Shown one piece after another: positions 33,702 to 41,836 of a stretch of DNA of 53,167 nucleotides (positions within the stretch are counted from its first letter, which is position 1; each line of letters starts with the position of its first letter). The notes beneath the pieces are model-generated. The model worked only from the letters and a program-made list of their open reading frames with translations. It had not been told where the DNA came from and searched no databases. This DNA is from Nitrospira sp. (GTDB taxonomy: Bacteria > Nitrospirota > Nitrospiria > Nitrospirales > Nitrospiraceae): NCBI GenBank assembly GCA_005116895.1, contig SWDO01000016.1, positions 33,039 through 86,205 on the forward strand, written 5' to 3'. A program made the translations under genes and the position numbers.

Positions 33702-34166
33702 ATGTTCGACGTGATTCTCTACCAACCGGAAATCCCCCCGAATACCGGCAATATTATCCGCCTCTGCGCCAATACCGGTGTCCGGCTTCACCTGGTGAAA
33801 CCGCTTGGCTTTTCCATGGATGATAAACAATTGGTGCGGGCCGGGTTGGACTATCATGAGTTCGCCACGATCAGCACCTACGACGACTGGGCCGATTGTG
33901 CGGAGTGCTTCAAGGATCGCCGCCTGCTCGCTGTCTCCACAAGGGGAACCAGGCGCTATGACCAGGTCGGCTACACCAAAGACAACGTGTTTTTATTCGG
34001 CCCGGAAACACGCGGGCTCCCCTCCACACTCCTTGAATCGTTTCCAGTGGAACAGCGCATCCGTGTGCCGATGCGCCCAGAGAGCCGCAGCCTCAATCTC
34101 TCGAATGCTGTCGCGGTCGTGGTATATGAAGCTTGGCGACAGATTGGTTTTGAGCGCGGGGTCTGA
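33702..34166 (+). CDS. trmL: tRNA (cytidine(34)-2'-O)-methyltransferase
   Basis: A 154-residue SPOUT methyltransferase starting MFDVILYQPEIPPNTGNIIR, with FGPETRGLP and the C-terminal knot motif SLNLSNAVAVVVYEAWRQ. TrmL methylates the wobble base of tRNA-Leu isoacceptors. The ATG is fixed by the family N-terminus, yet no Shine-Dalgarno precedes it, and a TG-A-TACACT extended -10 box lies only 9 bases upstream (33685-33693). The transcript may therefore be leaderless or nearly so. Confidence 0.93.
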   Translation: MFDVILYQPEIPPNTGNIIRLCANTGVRLHLVKPLGFSMDDKQLVRAGLDYHEFATISTYDDWADCAECFKDRRLLAVSTRGTRRYDQVGYTKDNVFLFGPETRGLPSTLLESFPVEQRIRVPMRPESRSLNLSNAVAVVVYEAWRQIGFERGV

Positions 34167-34195
34167 CATTCCTTCCTTGCGAAAAAGGCAGCTGC

Positions 34196-34783
34196 ATGGC
34201 CTCGGCATTCTCCCACGCATTCGTTGCCCTTGCACTCGGCAAGGCCCCCCGACATCCCGTCTTCACCTGGCCGGTCTTGTTCCTCGGCATGGCCTGTTCG
34301 ATTGTCCCGGATCTTGACGTCATCGGCTTTTCCTTCGGGATTCAATACGGTGATCTATGGGGTCATCGTGGCATGACCCATTCACTCTTCTTCGCCAGCC
34401 TCTTAAGTGCCCTCCTCACGAGTGCCTGGCATCGGCAGAAATGGACGGCAGCACAGGTGCGCCTCTTTTTCTATCTCTTCTTCTGCACCGCATCACATGC
34501 TCTGCTCGATGCACTGACCGACGGCGGTCTCGGTGTGGCGTTCTTTTCCCCATTCGATACAACCCGATATTTTTTCACGGCTCGACCCGTTGCCGTGTCT
34601 CCGATCGGCATCAGCGCATTTTTTAGCGAGCATGCTTTTCACGTGCTTGCCAGCGAGGTGCAATGGATCTGGCTACCAACCATTGCGGGGTTCTTGATCG
34701 TTCGCGGGCTACGATATGTGCGGTCAGCTCAACGGATCGTGAAGCCCGCACCGAGAGATGGATCAGCCCCATGGAGAAGTTGA
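34196..34783 (+). CDS. Membrane-bound metal-dependent hydrolase (YdjM/DUF457-like)
   Basis: A 195-residue polytopic membrane protein with SHAFVALALGK at the N-terminus, the acidic PDLDVIGFSFG, and HRGMTHS, then SHALLDALTDGG. This conserved His/Asp pattern belongs to the YdjM family of LexA-regulated inner-membrane putative hydrolases. The substrate is unknown. AGGCAG precedes the ATG. It lies 30 bases after trmL and is probably co-transcribed. Confidence 0.8.
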   Translation: MASAFSHAFVALALGKAPRHPVFTWPVLFLGMACSIVPDLDVIGFSFGIQYGDLWGHRGMTHSLFFASLLSALLTSAWHRQKWTAAQVRLFFYLFFCTASHALLDALTDGGLGVAFFSPFDTTRYFFTARPVAVSPIGISAFFSEHAFHVLASEVQWIWLPTIAGFLIVRGLRYVRSAQRIVKPAPRDGSAPWRS

Positions 34784-34799
34784 CAGGCGAATACAGCTG

Positions 34800-34976
34800 C
34801 TATCCGAGATATCGACCATACAGGAAGGCGACAAACTGCTTTGCCCCGCGCATTCTATTCTTGACGTTTTCTTCCGTAACGCCACCTTGGCGCAATTGTT
34901 TTTCAAACCTGATTAACGCATCCTTCAATTCTCTTCTCAATTCTTTCTCGATGACTCGATCCAACACGCTTGGCAT
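34800..34976 (-). CDS. Small helical protein, 58 residues
   Basis: An ATG at 34976 preceded by GGGGAGGAAG at ideal spacing begins a 58-residue protein: MPSVLDRVIEKELRRELKDA, then LIRFEKQLRQGGVTEENVKN and GAKQFVAFLYGRYLG. It is highly charged and predicted helical, with no cysteine or membrane segment. No family is recognised. It is on the opposite strand to the hydrolase and overlaps none of the larger genes. Support comes from the ribosome-binding site and amphipathic composition. The competing frame that overlaps the start reads poorly. Confidence 0.6.
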   Translation of the reverse strand: MPSVLDRVIEKELRRELKDALIRFEKQLRQGGVTEENVKNRMRGAKQFVAFLYGRYLG

Positions 34977-35150
34977 AATCTTCCTCCCCGATTAATTTCC
35001 TTGGATTCACTCCGACCACGACACCGACATCGACATGAACAATGTGATGCACAGACATCAGATCGCAAATTCTACAGAACTCATCGAAGACAAGCCAGTT
35101 CTCAAACTGTGGAGCAGCAGCCCAACAACAGACTCCTTCTTCAGGCGAGG

Positions 35151-36941
35151 CTAGAGACGCCTGACATGGAACAACGTAAGCCCTATTTGCACTCTGGCAC
35201 TGGGCAGAATCGTTTTATGCATAAGGAACGTCGGGAGTGATGCAACTGATTCTTCCCAATGTACCAGCAACCGCGATGGTTCCTGCGTCAGCAGCTCCCC
35301 TAGGTGAACCGGGCCGACGACAAAAGCCTCACCACCCCGTCGTAACATGTGACTCAGTCTCGTTACAGCCGTCCTCATGGTTATGGGCGAATCAAACGAG
35401 TCATACGGTACCCACTGATAAATCAGGTCATACAGTTCGCGGCTTTCCAGAGACGCTTCACACGTATCAGCGGCTTCCATTCGAATTCGTTGTAGCCAAT
35501 CCCATCGATGCACTTCGGCGCACTGGGTCCAGAGCTGCTGGGCCTGACGCTGCGCATAGGCAACGTAGCGAACATGCACGGTATAGTCACGTGGCCGGTC
35601 AAAGAGGACGCACGTGGCAATGACCGCATCCCCATTGGCAATGAGCACACGCTCTGCCCGCGATCGCAACCTTCCAATCTCACGATCCTGCTCGCCAAGA
35701 TCGTCGAGATAGTCCGCCACGAAAGACTGGGCAGCGAGTTCGCCGATCACCTGGTCGTCTTCTGGAAATAGAGGCACCGCCTCAAAGGCTTCGGCAGGGG
35801 AAATCTTCAGAACTCCTTGCGCCAATACCGTACGCCAATCGAGCGGACTGACCGGACATTCGTTGGGCGGCGATGTCTTGACTGGGAGATCAAGATCCAA
35901 TGGCAAGGTTAATTCCGTTTCACGATCTTTCAGAATCAACGAACGCCCTTCGACACGGAGGCTGCGATCCAGGGGGAGCACCGGGCGCCCGATCGAACTG
36001 ATGTAGGGAAGACCCATCGGATCTTCAGCAAGGGTGGCCTTTTGAATCATCCCGTTTTTCACGGTTACACACAGCCCCTGACTTTCCCCAAGATACCGAA
36101 CGGGAGGATGCTCGGCCGGCAGCCATTCAAGACGATGAGAGGTTGCAGGATTCATGAATGCTGTAAACGGATCCTCGGCACCTACCGACCGAGGCGTAAA
36201 AAATGTGCTGAACAAGCGAAAGGCTGCCTCGGATGGATAGGTCGGAATACCACGATACCGTAAGGCCCTTGGAGCAGAGTGTCCCTTGTTCTGATCGTCA
36301 TACAACCCACGAATCAGCTCGAACACGGCAGAGCCCGTCCCGGGCAACAACGATTTGAACAGTTCGACCACCGGGAGAAAGTCAATCTGCTCCCAATGCA
36401 TGGCCCCCATGCAGGCCATGAAACGCACCGTTTCAAATCCTCCACCATCCAACACATACAGGGCATCTTTTCGCTGGCGAATCGTCGCGATGCCTGTGGA
36501 ATCGATCGCAAGATCCTCATCACGATAAAACCATCGCACTTCCTCGGTTGGGACTCGTAACGCCCCTGCAGCCAGGGCACGAAGATCATCCGGTGTGATC
36601 CGCTGCCAATTGGGCCTCGAGGCGAGATTCAGCCTGGTTTCATTCACCAGCCCACAGGGCTTAATCCCAACCCATCGTCCCCAATCCAGTCGAACTCGCG
36701 CTCGCCGCAGCAAGGCAGTCCCGGTACCGGTCGACTCCCATTCGCACTCATGCAAGGGATGGCCTACCGGATCTGTTTCGAGGAAGCGTCGTCCATCAGG
36801 CTGATAAAAAACAAGGTGCCCGTTCAGAAGAGTTTCAACGTGTCCGTCGATCTTTTCAAATGACTCAGCGAGTGTACGTGTGGAAGGAAACCAGAGATGG
36901 CCGGGCGTGTTCAGGGCAAATGCAATGGCGTCCGAGGGCAT
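35151..36941 (-). CDS. Large protein of unknown function with methyltransferase-like C-terminus
   Basis: A 596-residue soluble protein with no signal or membrane segment. Most of it is unrecognised. The last 100 residues contain YDLIYQWVPYDSFDS, then MLRRGGEAFVVGPVHL, which resembles the post-motif region of Rossmann SAM-dependent methyltransferases, but no glycine-rich SAM-binding loop is obvious. Its ATG directly abuts the proA stop (36941/36942), so it is translated together with proA. Why a proline gene is coupled to it is not clear. Confidence 0.65.
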   Translation of the reverse strand: MPSDAIAFALNTPGHLWFPSTRTLAESFEKIDGHVETLLNGHLVFYQPDGRRFLETDPVGHPLHECEWESTGTGTALLRRARVRLDWGRWVGIKPCGLVNETRLNLASRPNWQRITPDDLRALAAGALRVPTEEVRWFYRDEDLAIDSTGIATIRQRKDALYVLDGGGFETVRFMACMGAMHWEQIDFLPVVELFKSLLPGTGSAVFELIRGLYDDQNKGHSAPRALRYRGIPTYPSEAAFRLFSTFFTPRSVGAEDPFTAFMNPATSHRLEWLPAEHPPVRYLGESQGLCVTVKNGMIQKATLAEDPMGLPYISSIGRPVLPLDRSLRVEGRSLILKDRETELTLPLDLDLPVKTSPPNECPVSPLDWRTVLAQGVLKISPAEAFEAVPLFPEDDQVIGELAAQSFVADYLDDLGEQDREIGRLRSRAERVLIANGDAVIATCVLFDRPRDYTVHVRYVAYAQRQAQQLWTQCAEVHRWDWLQRIRMEAADTCEASLESRELYDLIYQWVPYDSFDSPITMRTAVTRLSHMLRRGGEAFVVGPVHLGELLTQEPSRLLVHWEESVASLPTFLMHKTILPSARVQIGLTLFHVRRL

Positions 36942-38252
36942 TCACTCGCGGAGTTGGCCGCTCCCCAAGACAATGAATTTCGAGCAGGTTAACTCTTCCA
37001 GCCCCATAGGACCCCGCGCATGAATGCGCGAGGTACTAATTCCGATTTCAGCGCCTAAGCCGAACTGATACCCATCATTGAGTCTGGTGGAGGCATTCAC
37101 CAGGACAGCACTGGCATCGACTTCTTTAAGAAACCGCATTGCGTGTCCATAATCCGACGTCACAATCGCTTCCGTGTGCTGCGATCCATACTCTGCGATG
37201 TGTGCCATCGCCTCATCCATGTTCTTCACAATTTTCACGGCAAGAATCAGGTCAAGAAACTCTTTGCCGTAATCCTGCTTGCTTGCGGGCTTGGCCTCAG
37301 GAATCAACTCGCAGGTCTTCGGACAACCGCGAATCTCGACATTCGCCGCGCCGAGACTTCGGGCAAGCTTGGGCAACAGAGTCCGCGCGGACGACTGGTG
37401 GACCAGCAGGGTTTCCATGGCGTTGCATGTGGACGGCCGCTGCGCTTTGGCGTTGACGCAAATGGCCTCCGCCATCGCCAAATCCACGTCGGCATCGACA
37501 TAAATATGGCACACACCTGCATCATGCTTCACGACCGGAATCGTCGAATGTTCCGCGATGAGTTTCATCAACGATTCCCCGCCACGCGGAATGATCAAGT
37601 CAATGAACCGATCTTGCTTGAGCAACACCGGCACCACCTCACGATCTGCACGATCGACGAATGTGATCGCGCCGGCTGGAACACCTGCCCTTTCTGATGC
37701 CTCAGACAGAATCACGGCAATCGCCGTATTGGACCGAATGGCCTCACTGCCGCCTCGCAATACACAGACGTTGCCCGATTTAAGGCAAAGGGCGGCCGAA
37801 TCCGCAGTCACATTGGGACGCGACTCATAAATGATCCCGATCACTCCAAGGGGCACACGTACCCGCCCGACCTGCATCCCGTTGGGCCTCGTCCACATAC
37901 TGGACATCATTCCTACAGGATCGGGCAACTTCGCCACTTCACGAATACCGGCAGCCATCTCCCCGATCCGCTTCTTGGTCAATCTCAAGCGATCTGCCAT
38001 CGCCTTCTTTTCTGGCGTCATTCCAAACGCATTCAAATCTTGCTCATTCGCGGTGAGAAGTTCGTCCGACTTTGCCTCAAGTGCATCCGCCATGGCGAAG
38101 AGTGCGTGATCCTTGGTGGCAGTCGGCAGAGACGCCAATCTCCTCGCCGCCTGTTTGGCGTTGGAGACCAGCTCCAAGACATACTCCAAAACAGGCAATG
38201 GCTTAGACTCGTCGATGTTCTGATCTAAGGCGCTTTTGTCGACAGCTTCCAC
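36942..38252 (-). CDS. proA: Glutamate-5-semialdehyde dehydrogenase (gamma-glutamyl phosphate reductase)
   Basis: A 436-residue protein, a little longer than usual because of an N-terminal extension (about 20 residues). It has the cofactor-binding PLGVIGIIYESRPNVT, VLRGGSEAI, the catalytic cysteine in QRPSTCNAMETLLV and the C-terminal GLGAEIGISTSRIHARGPMG. It reduces gamma-glutamyl phosphate in the second step of proline synthesis, after ProB (23775-24896). It starts 148 bases downstream of the secretion operon on the same strand and might be cotranscribed with it. Confidence 0.95.
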   Translation of the reverse strand: MEAVDKSALDQNIDESKPLPVLEYVLELVSNAKQAARRLASLPTATKDHALFAMADALEAKSDELLTANEQDLNAFGMTPEKKAMADRLRLTKKRIGEMAAGIREVAKLPDPVGMMSSMWTRPNGMQVGRVRVPLGVIGIIYESRPNVTADSAALCLKSGNVCVLRGGSEAIRSNTAIAVILSEASERAGVPAGAITFVDRADREVVPVLLKQDRFIDLIIPRGGESLMKLIAEHSTIPVVKHDAGVCHIYVDADVDLAMAEAICVNAKAQRPSTCNAMETLLVHQSSARTLLPKLARSLGAANVEIRGCPKTCELIPEAKPASKQDYGKEFLDLILAVKIVKNMDEAMAHIAEYGSQHTEAIVTSDYGHAMRFLKEVDASAVLVNASTRLNDGYQFGLGAEIGISTSRIHARGPMGLEELTCSKFIVLGSGQLRE

Positions 38253-38400
38253 GCTTCACACCAATGATCCAACCACTCGGAATGACTGCTGACAATACCG
38301 TGTGGGTAAGAGACGGGTCAAGAGTCTCCATCATGCATGATGCGTGAGATCCTTATCAGTGGAAAGGTCTGAAGAACCGAGAGAGGGAAGCCAATCATGC

Positions 38401-39021
38401 TTATTGCGTTGTCTGAACATCCACCTCTTCCGGGACCCTCGATTCATCTGGTGAACTCGAGTCCTCAGGAACGATCGGCTGTTCACGGATGGCTGGCTGT
38501 GCCGGAGCCGTAGACGGCCTAGCGACAGGCCCAGCCACCGCCACCATAGACGGATTCGGATATTGAAATACCCAATCGTAGTGGGTCGGCTTTCCCTCAA
38601 AATGGCGCACTGCGAGTGGGAAATTACCCTGCTTGATCGGCTTCTGCCGGCTCTTGCTTCGGACTCCCATGATTCCTCCCGCGGGGGCCCTCAGCAATTC
38701 CCACTCACCGCGTCCCACCGGATCAAGGTAAACCTTCCTGAGAAATGGTTTGGGCGGCCTCGTGAGTTCGGCGAGCGTTTGCGGGTACACTTCACCAGGT
38801 AAGACTCGTCCCGCCTTTGTACTGGCCGAATACAGTGCGAGAGCCGTTTGAATTTCTATTCCCTTGGCCAGCAAATCCGTCTCGAGCTCTCGTTGCACCA
38901 TCGTCTTCCACTGCCGAGCGGCCACTGTCATGGCAAGTCCCATAAGAGTAATCGCAATCATGACCATGAGGTACGAGAACCCTGTTTCTTGCCGCCTCAA
39001 CGATGCCAAAACCCTCCTCAT
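38401..39021 (-). CDS. Pseudopilin-like protein of the secretion operon
   Basis: A 206-residue protein with a short basic leader and TGFSYLMVMIAITLMGLAMT, a type IV pilin-like N-terminal helix. The position-5 glutamate of normal pilins is missing (methionine there), a trait of minor GspK-like subunits and of atypical pilins. The middle includes VYLDPVGRGEWEL. The C-terminal 60 residues are Pro/Ser/Glu-rich and probably disordered. It is the last gene of the secretion-pilus operon, 6 bases after its neighbour. Confidence 0.7.
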   Translation of the reverse strand: MRRVLASLRRQETGFSYLMVMIAITLMGLAMTVAARQWKTMVQRELETDLLAKGIEIQTALALYSASTKAGRVLPGEVYPQTLAELTRPPKPFLRKVYLDPVGRGEWELLRAPAGGIMGVRSKSRQKPIKQGNFPLAVRHFEGKPTHYDWVFQYPNPSMVAVAGPVARPSTAPAQPAIREQPIVPEDSSSPDESRVPEEVDVQTTQ

Positions 39022-39027
39022 TCACCA

Positions 39028-39627
39028 TCACTCCTGGTCTGTTGATTGGTCTGACGACTTTTCCGACAGCGACACCGTTTGATCCACATGGGTACTGGTA
39101 TCTCGGATCGTCACGCTTTCAGAGTTGATCGCCTTAAGGATCAGGTGGTCATCGACACGATCACCGACCTTGAGCACCAACACCTCCTCGTCCTTCTTCA
39201 GTACCGCAATATCCTTATTTTCTCGGCGCCCCTCGCCCACACGTAGAAAGCCCAGATATCGATACTGCTCTAATTCCAACTTTTCTTCTTGTTCTGCTGA
39301 GGTCTCGGCTGAAGACGAACCAGGCTGATTTACGAAAACTGGGTCATTCCCGGTGGCGAACGTGCCATCGGGACGAGGTATGGAGAAAATGTTGCGAGGC
39401 ACTGTGAAAGTCGCCTGACGTTGAAGACTCGTTGATGTAAACAGATGGAGGTTTACGTGCAAACCTGTTCCCCCTGTTGCCGCACGTTGCCCTACGGAGG
39501 GGTGACCCGCGATATTCGTGAGCGGAGCGCGAACCGGCTCCTGCAGTAGCCGCCATTGCCATACCGCCAGTCCTGCCCACAGAAGGAGAAGCGAAACGGC
39601 AAGAATCGTCTTCTTTTTCGCATCCAT
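39028..39627 (-). CDS. PilP/GspC-like inner-membrane protein
   Basis: A 199-residue protein with one N-terminal membrane anchor (ILAVSLLLLWAGLAVWQW). A periplasmic domain follows, with YRYLGFLRVGEGR, DIAVLKKDEEVLVLKVGDRV, and ILKAINSESVTI. This beta-rich domain is like PilP or the HR region of GspC, which link the inner-membrane platform to the secretin. Its order after PilM-, PilN- and PilO-like genes fits. Identification is by pattern and gene order. Confidence 0.7.
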   Translation of the reverse strand: MDAKKKTILAVSLLLLWAGLAVWQWRLLQEPVRAPLTNIAGHPSVGQRAATGGTGLHVNLHLFTSTSLQRQATFTVPRNIFSIPRPDGTFATGNDPVFVNQPGSSSAETSAEQEEKLELEQYRYLGFLRVGEGRRENKDIAVLKKDEEVLVLKVGDRVDDHLILKAINSESVTIRDTSTHVDQTVSLSEKSSDQSTDQE

Positions 39628-39629
39628 GG

Positions 39630-40205
39630 TTAGTGCGCTGGTCCCGACGAACCAGACTCCCAGGTATCGCTGCGAAGGTACGTCGCAATTTTGATATTGA
39701 ACGTCAACGACGCGTCCTGTAAGCCTCCAGACCTAGCCAGCTCAAGATCCTCGATAAACACCAACTCTTCCGCCGTCTCGAGACCGTAGATGAATCGGCG
39801 AAGATCCTCGTATCGCCCAGTCATCGGCCCCTGTAACAGCCCCTTGCTCGTATTCGCAATGAGCGTGGGCTCCGTCTTATAGGACAACCCCGGCAAGGTG
39901 ACTCGGTCACGCTTCGCTTCATCTGAAATTCCCAACGCGAGCGGAGTAAAGTCGCGCTCGGTGGGGAGCACAGCCCAAACTCGGCTCAAGTCTTGTTTCG
40001 CCTTTCTTGCTTCTCGGTGATACATCAATGCCTGTCGGGTCGCAGCCCATTCCTTCTCCAAGCGCTCTCGGCTCGCTTGAGCACTTGCCACACCGAGGTC
40101 ATGGACCAGGAACAGCATAAACAAAAGACCCAGCGCGACTCCCACCCATGGGAACAAGGGTGCAAAGGGATGCTGCCAGAGAAAGAGCAGTCGATCTTTC
40201 ATCAC
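39630..40205 (-). CDS. PilO/GspM-like inner-membrane protein
   Basis: A 191-residue protein with one membrane helix (PWVGVALGLLFMLFLVHDLG). A coiled-coil neck (ASRERLEKEWAATRQAL) and a ferredoxin-like periplasmic domain follow (GPMTGRYEDLRRFIYGLETAE, VFIEDLELARS). This is the layout of PilO or GspM, which pairs with PilN/GspL in the inner-membrane platform. The start is 2 bases after its upstream neighbour's stop equivalent (1-base spacing at 40206), so it is tightly coupled. Confidence 0.78.
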   Translation of the reverse strand: MMKDRLLFLWQHPFAPLFPWVGVALGLLFMLFLVHDLGVASAQASRERLEKEWAATRQALMYHREARKAKQDLSRVWAVLPTERDFTPLALGISDEAKRDRVTLPGLSYKTEPTLIANTSKGLLQGPMTGRYEDLRRFIYGLETAEELVFIEDLELARSGGLQDASLTFNIKIATYLRSDTWESGSSGPAH

Positions 40206-40835
40206 TCAAGTTCCTTCGCGCTGGTATTGTACCGTGACATCGAACTCCACCAACCCGTTCTGCCCGACACGATGCTGCGCCAAGATCGGGTCTTTAAATG
40301 TCGCGTGATCTTGAAGCCCGACGGTAAAGGCAGTGATATCCTCGAGGGCCGTCGCAGTTCCCATGAGTCGAACCGTCGTGCCGGCTTGATCAAGACGAAC
40401 ACTGCTGAGCGCCAGGCGTGGAGGGATCGTTTGCTCCAATTCAGTCAGAAACTTGGTCCACGAAAATGTTCTTTTTTCAAGCAGCTGGTTCGCCAACTCG
40501 ACCTCAGAAGGCAGTCTCTTTAACGCCTCTGCAGACAGATCAATCCCTTCACGCCGGGCCTCTGCCATTAAGTCGAGGTCCTGTTGCCGCACTCGATCCA
40601 GTTCTGCCTGGATGGTTAACGATTCTTGATACGTGAGGATCACGTGCCCGAGGTTCCAACAGATCCCGAACACAAGTAGGACGCAGCTGCATATTAGAAG
40701 CCATCGAAGCGGAACGACCGCCGGTCGATAACGGCGGCTCAGGTTTATCTGGAACCGATCATCGGCACCGCGGAGCAATAGCCTTGACTTGAGTGGTTCG
40801 AAAAACCTCGCAACGAGGGAACTCGTGATCGCCAT
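40206..40835 (-). CDS. PilN-like inner-membrane protein
   Basis: A 209-residue protein with a cytosolic segment containing INLSRRYRP, the conserved PilN-type INL motif that binds PilM. A membrane helix follows (WLLICSCVLLVFGICWNLG), then a coiled coil and a periplasmic domain ending in EFDVTVQYQREGT. It would form a heterodimer with the PilO-like protein encoded next. It abuts the PilM-like gene. Confidence 0.78.
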   Translation of the reverse strand: MAITSSLVARFFEPLKSRLLLRGADDRFQINLSRRYRPAVVPLRWLLICSCVLLVFGICWNLGHVILTYQESLTIQAELDRVRQQDLDLMAEARREGIDLSAEALKRLPSEVELANQLLEKRTFSWTKFLTELEQTIPPRLALSSVRLDQAGTTVRLMGTATALEDITAFTVGLQDHATFKDPILAQHRVGQNGLVEFDVTVQYQREGT

Positions 40836-40836
40836 G

Positions 40837-41832
40837 CTAGAGCACCCCAGCCATTGCAGCCAACGATGTCATCCCTCGATCGCTCCCTGTGGCCATTCGA
40901 CCAAGAACCTCGACCGATTCCCAACCTAGCTGTTCAACGGACAGGTGGAGATCGGTCTCAATCAATTTCTGAAAGGCCGCAATGTCCCCATCCGCACAAA
41001 TCACGGCTTCCGTAACGACCGCTGAAGGATGTTGTTGTTGACAGATCTCCAACGAGACGCAGCATTCCTCAAGCGTCTTGTTCAGCATGTCTGTCTTCCT
41101 CGACTCTTCAGTCGCCTCGGCCCCCAGAAGCTTGCATCGGTACGACAACAATCGCCCTTGCTGATAAATCATGGTCGTCAGGGCTCGATCCGATACGTTA
41201 ACCCACAGACAGTTTCGGCTTCGCCAATGCGAGCCACTCGATACCCTTCTCCATAGATCAAAAATCCGTAGGCTCGTGATTCCCACCTCTTGGGGAATCA
41301 ACCCGACAGATTCACACAGAGATTCATACTGCTTCAGCACCGATTCCTGGACCGCCACCGTCAACACAGTATGGGCAAATCCTTTCCCTTGTGATCGATC
41401 ATGAAAGATTTGGGACAACACCTTCGCCCCGCTCAGCGGGAACAGTTGTTCTTGACCAAGCCGCCAGCGGATCAACGCCTCGTGTTCCTCCCGCCTGACA
41501 GGAAGCTGATCAAGATGCAGAACTGTCGTTCTGACCGCCGTGTCAGGCAACAACACGGCAATCCGTTGAGGAAGGTCAGAACGCATTCCCCTCTCGACGG
41601 ACTGGTGAACCAAGTCTGGATTGGTCAGGGCACGAATACGATTGGCCAATGCTAAAGGATCAGGTACATTCTCCTCAGTCGGAGAGGGCTTGATCATGCC
41701 TTCGGAAAGCGGAGACATGACGCACTTGTGTCGACGTTGTCCACACCAGTTTCGCTCGGTTTCGGCCCACGCAATCGAATCGGCGCCGAACTTCAAGCAC
41801 CGCTGTGGTCGGCTACTAGCCCATTCCCACAT
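40837..41832 (-). CDS. PilM/GspL-like cytosolic actin-fold protein
   Basis: About 331 residues starting at ATG 41832 (MWEWASSRPQRCLKFGADSIAWAETE). This ATG is preceded by AGGAAGGA; the GTG at 41850 has no such site. The sequence matches the PilM/GspL-cytosolic pattern (RIAVLLPDTAVRTTVLHLDQLP, HEALIRWRLGQEQLFP, CLWVNVSDRALTTMIYQQGR). Such proteins couple the assembly ATPase to the inner-membrane platform. The actin-fold nucleotide site cannot be confirmed from sequence. Confidence 0.75.
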   Translation of the reverse strand: MWEWASSRPQRCLKFGADSIAWAETERNWCGQRRHKCVMSPLSEGMIKPSPTEENVPDPLALANRIRALTNPDLVHQSVERGMRSDLPQRIAVLLPDTAVRTTVLHLDQLPVRREEHEALIRWRLGQEQLFPLSGAKVLSQIFHDRSQGKGFAHTVLTVAVQESVLKQYESLCESVGLIPQEVGITSLRIFDLWRRVSSGSHWRSRNCLWVNVSDRALTTMIYQQGRLLSYRCKLLGAEATEESRKTDMLNKTLEECCVSLEICQQQHPSAVVTEAVICADGDIAAFQKLIETDLHLSVEQLGWESVEVLGRMATGSDRGMTSLAAMAGVL

Positions 41833-41836
41833 GACA

